DNA of 59,395 bases from an uncultured Lentisphaerota bacterium (GTDB taxonomy: Bacteria > Verrucomicrobiota > Kiritimatiellia > CAIQIC01): assembly GCA_903912445.1 (NCBI GenBank), contig CAIWHP010000254.1, forward strand, positions 1-59,395, written 5' to 3'. The position numbers and the translations under genes are program-made. Position 1 is the first letter of the stretch. Every line of letters begins with the position of its first letter. The notes below the pieces were generated by a model, which did no database searches, was not told where the DNA came from, and saw only the letters and a program-made list of their open reading frames with translations. This document shows, piece after piece, positions 56,299 to 59,395 of the stretch.

Positions 56299-56366
56299 GA
56301 TGGGGGTCACGAGCGATAGGGGTCATCGAGAGAAGCGATAGGGGTCAAGGGCCGCGATAGGGGTCA
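56299..56366 (+). repeat. Four GATAGGGGTCA units upstream of the transposase
   Basis: Units begin at 56299 (GATGGGGGTCA), 56315, 56337 and 56356 (all GATAGGGGTCA), spaced 16-22 bp. The last one starts the left inverted repeat of the transposase element, and a fifth copy in reverse lies within the right repeat. They look like REP-type units used by a REP-associated transposase. Confidence 0.8.
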
Positions 56367-57486
56367 CATCCGAACATATAACATATGAACTTGCGCTTGC
56401 GTGGGGCGGCATGCGAGACTGGAGCCATGGCGAGACCTTTACGCATCAACTTTCCCGGGGCGTGGTACCACGTCACCTCGCGAGGGCAGGAACGGCGGCC
56501 GATCTTTCTGGAGGACCGGGATCGTGAACACTTCTTGGAGCTTTTGGAGGCCGTGGTGGCGCGCTTTCGGGTCCAGGTGCATGCCTACGTGTTGATGGAT
56601 AATCACTATCACTTGCTGTTGGAAACGCCAGAAGCCAATCTGAGCCGTTCGATTCAATGACTCAACGTGAGTTACGCCGTCTGGTTCAACTGTCGACATC
56701 GGCGCTCCGGCCATCTCATGCAGGGCCGTTTCAAGGCTATTCTGGTCGAGCAGTCCGCTTGGACCTTGGAATTGAGCGTGTATGTGCATCTGAATCCAGT
56801 ACGCGTGGCTAGCTTGGCGCTAGCCAAACCGCAACGCAAAGCGGAGGCCGCTGGCCGACAACCGCCACCGCCACGTGCCGTGGTGACGCAACGGCTGAAG
56901 GTCTTGCGGACATATCGCTGGAGTTCATTCCAAGCCTTAGCCGGTTATGCTGGAGCGCCGGCTTGGTTGACTTGCGCTACGCTTTGGCAGCGTGCGGGCG
57001 GCAACTTGACAAACTATCGCGCACTGGTGGAGTCCCGCTTAAAACAAGGCGGGCGGGAAACGCCATGGGCGCAGGTGCAGGCTAGACTGGCTCTGGGCAC
57101 GCAAGTGTTTCTGGAACGGGTGCGTCTTGGGGTAGGTGGCGGACGAGAAACCGCAGGCAAGCGCATGTTAAAGCGTCGCCGCACGTGGGCTGAAGTCGTA
57201 CAAGCGGTGGAGACCGTGAAAGGGGAGCCGTGGTCCGCGTTTGCGGAGCGGCATGGCGACCCCGGCCGCGCGCTGGTGTACGCGGCGGCCTGGGATTATG
57301 CGGGGATGACGCTGGCGGAGATTGGACTGGCTAGCGGCGGCGTGGACTATGCCGCGGTCGGTATGGCGATCCGCCGCTTGGTTCTGCGGCGCGCACATGA
57401 GGCGGAGGCGGAGAACCAATGGAACCGCGTCGCGGCCGCCTTGGCGCAAAAAGAGTAAATGTTATATGTTCGGATGTGACCCTATC
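56356..57486 (+). mobile_element. RAYT transposase unit with 28/29-bp inverted ends
   Basis: The left end 56356-56384 and right end 57459-57486 are reverse complements: GATAGGGGTCACATCCGAAC on the left, with one extra G in the left copy. The right end starts one base after the transposase stop codon. The 1.1-kb unit holds only the transposase. It sits between an immunity-like gene and a truncated SUKH-like gene, so it or its insertion may have damaged the latter. Confidence 0.8.
56427..57458 (+). pseudogene. REP-associated tyrosine (HUH) transposase with in-frame UGA
   Basis: The frame from ATG 56427 to TAA 57458 encodes 343 codons, interrupted only by TGA at 56658-56660. N-terminal part: RINFPGAWYHVTSRGQERRP and the HUH motif DNHYHLLLETPEANLSRSIQ. 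Continuing after the stop: LNVSYAVWFNCRHRRSGHLM and QGRFKAILVEQS, with the candidate catalytic Tyr. In relatives the position after SIQ is usually Trp (TGG), so TGG to TGA is the likely change. A helix-turn-helix-like C-terminus follows. It is probably inactive, unless the UGA is read through. Confidence 0.85.
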
Positions 57487-57764
57487 GCTTCGCGTTCAAG
57501 GTCGCGGCGATTAATGAACCCAAAGGCAAGAATAACATCATTCTCCTGCAAAGTCTGCGCCAGTTTGCCGCTGATGTGGAGATTTCTAAGCCCAGATTTC
57601 CAGAAAATTCAATACCTTTCATGTACCAGGCAGGTATCGGGTTCTATGCTGTCGGGATCAAGAGTGGCAAGATATACGAGTGGGACACGGAAGGAAGCCA
57701 ACTGACCGCTGAATACCCTTGTATTTACGATATCCTAAACGAATGGGTTGATGCGGTTTCGTAG
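57483..57764 (+). pseudogene. 5'-truncated SUKH (SMI1/KNR4)-like immunity gene
   Basis: The frame is open from the transposase right end to the stop at 57764. Its translation, NNIILLQSLRQFAADVEISK, then PFMYQAGIGFYAVGIKSGKI, then CIYDILNEWVDAVS, has the IPF-x-GxGxFY-SGKIY-W and terminal ILNEW pattern of SUKH immunity proteins. The N-terminal half is missing, and sequence starts directly at the inverted repeat. It is probably a gene cut by insertion or deletion. The family call is from pattern recall. Confidence 0.6.
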
Positions 57765-57954
57765 TTGCGATCTTGCCGCCTGTCAGTGGTTGGTCAAAAC
57801 GAGCCACTTGAGCGGGCTATAGGGGTATTAGGGATAGGAGGTAACACCCGGATATGAGATCCCTCTGAAAATGTCGGCGGGGACGACATCATCAATATGC
57901 GCTCTAGTCGCAGCATTACCCAAGCGGCCTCCGCTATTTGCGGCAACACTGTGC

Positions 57955-58188
57955 TCACGAACCCGATATATCCGCAATCAGTCTCCTGATATCCTCCTCT
58001 GATAGTTCAAACTGCGGTCCTTCATCCATTGCAACGATCTTCATGACGACCGACTGGACTTCAGGTGCAAAACTCCGGCCATGGCACAAATATTCGCCAT
58101 GCGCCCAATCAGCAATCCGCTTTACGTCATACCCCATGTCCAACTGGTTACGGAGTCCAAGAGCAAACTGCTTGGCTGTGTACGTCAT
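57955..58188 (-). CDS. Putative immunity protein of the second Rhs cassette
   Basis: This is a 77-residue protein starting at ATG 58188, overlapping the toxin stop as ATGA. It is acidic and helical (DVKRIADWAHGEYLC, KIVAMDEGPQFELSEEDIRR). The MDEGPQFELSEED-type ending recurs, as I recall, in small immunity proteins paired with Rhs and CDI toxins, but no named family is claimed. Its lower GC matches the rest of the island. Confidence 0.65.
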   Translation of the reverse strand: MTYTAKQFALGLRNQLDMGYDVKRIADWAHGEYLCHGRSFAPEVQSVVMKIVAMDEGPQFELSEEDIRRLIADISGS

Positions 58189-59057
58189 AACCCCAGTTCC
58201 TTTCCAGTTGAAGGATAATGTGGTGCATTAACTGTCTGGCCGTTGATCATTTTGGGATGCACGCGAGACACATCGCCGGCCTGACCATAACTCTCCATCC
58301 ATGACCGAACATTACCGGTCTTTGGATCCCATTCAGTAACATAGGACGCACCACGCGTAGGACCGGGTTTGGATGCGGCTGTCTCTGCTCCATAGTAACG
58401 AATCCGACCCTCTGGAAGCGCACGTGTTCGTGCGGCTGTCTGTTGCGCCGTTTCAAGTGCTGACAACTTACTTTGTAAGGCGGTTGCAGCATTTACGCTT
58501 TCAGTACCTGTACTCTTTGCGGCAAACCATTCTTTACCCTCGGAAATTAGTGTTTTTCTAAGACCACCTCTTATTAAACCGCCCGCGCCCCATCCATCAA
58601 TGATTGCATTCCCAACATTCAGCGCTGCCTTGCCATAATTCCCAGCATCGATATCCTCGCCCGCCCTGACAGCTGGGCCTGTTACGGGATAACTCTTCCA
58701 ATGGTTCGCCCACTTCTCGTGTTCTGCCGCTGCTCCTGCTTTCTCTTCGCCGGAACCCCCACCGCGGTTTTGCACTATTGAACACGTGCTTTCTGGAAGT
58801 TTCGGCTGGAATTTCCTAAGATCATTTGCTTCTTCGCGTGTCGTTGATGAATAATCCGCTCGGTACGGAGCATCGTTGTGCCCTTGTCCAGGTTCCCAAT
58901 TCGCAGAAGTTGATGCTAATCCGTGCGGATCAATGTGGTTAATCGGGTTATCCCCGACATGCAGATACACATTCATCCCATCGCCAAAGCCGATGGGATC
59001 ACGGGTCAGATACCGCCCGACCTCCGGGTCGTAGTAGCGAAAGCCGTGATTATCCAC
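58185..59057 (-). CDS. Orphan Rhs C-terminal toxin cassette
   Basis: The 290-codon frame begins at GTG 59057 with DNHGFRYYDPEVGRYLTRDP and INHIDPHGL, the conserved end of the Rhs core. A TGA five codons upstream excludes a longer protein. The variable region (residues about 50-290) ends in a toxin-like tip: SYVTEWDPKTGNVRSW, SRVHPKMINGQTVNAPHYPS and the end TGKELGL. No enzymatic class is assigned. The core segment is about four-fifths identical in DNA to the one at 55046 but inverted. With its overlapping immunity gene it is a displaced toxin cassette that could recombine into a full-length Rhs gene. Confidence 0.8.
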   Translation of the reverse strand: MDNHGFRYYDPEVGRYLTRDPIGFGDGMNVYLHVGDNPINHIDPHGLASTSANWEPGQGHNDAPYRADYSSTTREEANDLRKFQPKLPESTCSIVQNRGGGSGEEKAGAAAEHEKWANHWKSYPVTGPAVRAGEDIDAGNYGKAALNVGNAIIDGWGAGGLIRGGLRKTLISEGKEWFAAKSTGTESVNAATALQSKLSALETAQQTAARTRALPEGRIRYYGAETAASKPGPTRGASYVTEWDPKTGNVRSWMESYGQAGDVSRVHPKMINGQTVNAPHYPSTGKELGL

Positions 59058-59271
59058 CCTGACGGCAGGGTGTCAGGCCGGGGCTTTGGGCGCGCCGCAC
59101 AATTTTTCAAAGAACATATTGAACGACTAGATCTATAGCATCACCGTGCCGCAGCTACAAGCCTTCGGTCCTGCCGGGGCCGGCTTCCACGCCTAGGCCA
59201 GAAACTATTTCCCCGCGCACTCCGTGCTAACCACACAGCCAGATCTAACACTTCATTTTACAGTTCTTCAC

Positions 59272-59394
59272 TCAGGCCTCCTCGCCGACATGCAGCGTGG
59301 CGTAGAAATCAGCGACGACTTTGAAGGCGGCGGCGAGGTCGCTGCCAAATCCGCAGTCTGAAGCAAGCGCGGCGAAAGGCTGCTCCCAAGCGTG
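59272..59394 (-). CDS. C-terminal end of an unknown protein, cut by window edge
   Basis: The minus-strand frame is open from the right edge to a TGA at 59272 and reads HAWEQPFAALASDCGFGSDL, then AAAFKVVADFYATLHVGEEA. The sequence looks coding (balanced residues, no stop, GC-rich third positions), but 41 residues are too few to name. The 214 bp between it and the Rhs cassette show no gene. Confidence 0.4.
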   Translation of the reverse strand, partial: HAWEQPFAALASDCGFGSDLAAAFKVVADFYATLHVGEEA

Positions 59395-59395
59395 G

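Noticed and set aside
56135-56341. Overlapping 68-codon plus-strand frame at the end of the first immunity gene
   Set aside because: The frame from 55884 is longer, is coupled to the toxin frame, and reads as a typical small alpha/beta protein; this one runs into the REP-like repeats.
56658-56660. Genome-wide reassignment of UGA to tryptophan
   Set aside because: Many solid genes here end in TGA, for example GH97 at 11300, the transglutaminase at 3506 and plsX at 25954, so UGA is a normal stop.

Overview
The window is a GC-rich chromosomal segment from a PVC-group bacterium, probably Verrucomicrobiota, Kiritimatiellota or Lentisphaerota. The clues are Tat-exported sugar isomerase and Gfo/Idh/MocA enzymes, very large secreted proteins of unknown family, a large coiled-coil protein beside ExbB/ExbD, and intergenic regions full of short inverted repeats. 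This placement is an inference from gene content; no rRNA or other phylogenetic marker was compared.

Layout. 1-5.8 kb: the end of pgpA, an exported sugar isomerase, a small lipoprotein, then a secreted transglutaminase-like protein, a zincin-like protein and a PHP-domain protein. 6.6-14.8 kb: a carbohydrate-type cluster with a GH97 enzyme, two large paralogous exported proteins of unknown function and an AraC regulator. Two decayed C-terminal scraps of the same paralog family lie at 2.1 and 6.2 kb. 15.0-20.3 kb: an archaeal-type phosphoglycerate-mutase-like protein (candidate homoserine kinase), a polyprenyl diphosphate synthase, two small proteins and threonine synthase. 20.3-28.9 kb, minus strand: rsmD-coaD-DUF177-rpmF-plsX-fabH-fabD-fabG-acpP-fabF-DHH phosphoesterase, a classic fatty-acid/ribosome block. 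29-47.5 kb: oxidoreductase, two glycosyltransferases, a membrane protein, Nudix, a GH5-like protein, an MFS transporter, an HAD phosphatase, a DinG-type helicase, tRNA-Gly, an S41 protease, pyrG and carA. 47.7-54.8 kb: a two-Rossmann FAD protein and an ExbB-ExbD-coiled-coil operon. These share a duplicated promoter and signal-peptide module. 55-59.4 kb: a lower-GC accessory island with two convergent orphan Rhs toxin-tip/immunity cassettes. Between them lies a REP-associated (HUH) transposase with inverted-repeat ends and an in-frame UGA, next to a truncated SUKH-like immunity gene.

The most notable non-coding signals are (1) a family of TTTTCCAA-N3-TTGGAAAA palindromes, at least ten clear copies, all between genes; (2) several other unrelated intergenic inverted-repeat families; (3) promoter-like TTGNNN-N16/17-TANNNT signals ending 6-12 nt before the start codon at seven genes, which suggests leaderless or near-leaderless transcripts; and (4) an intrinsic terminator between acpP and fabF.
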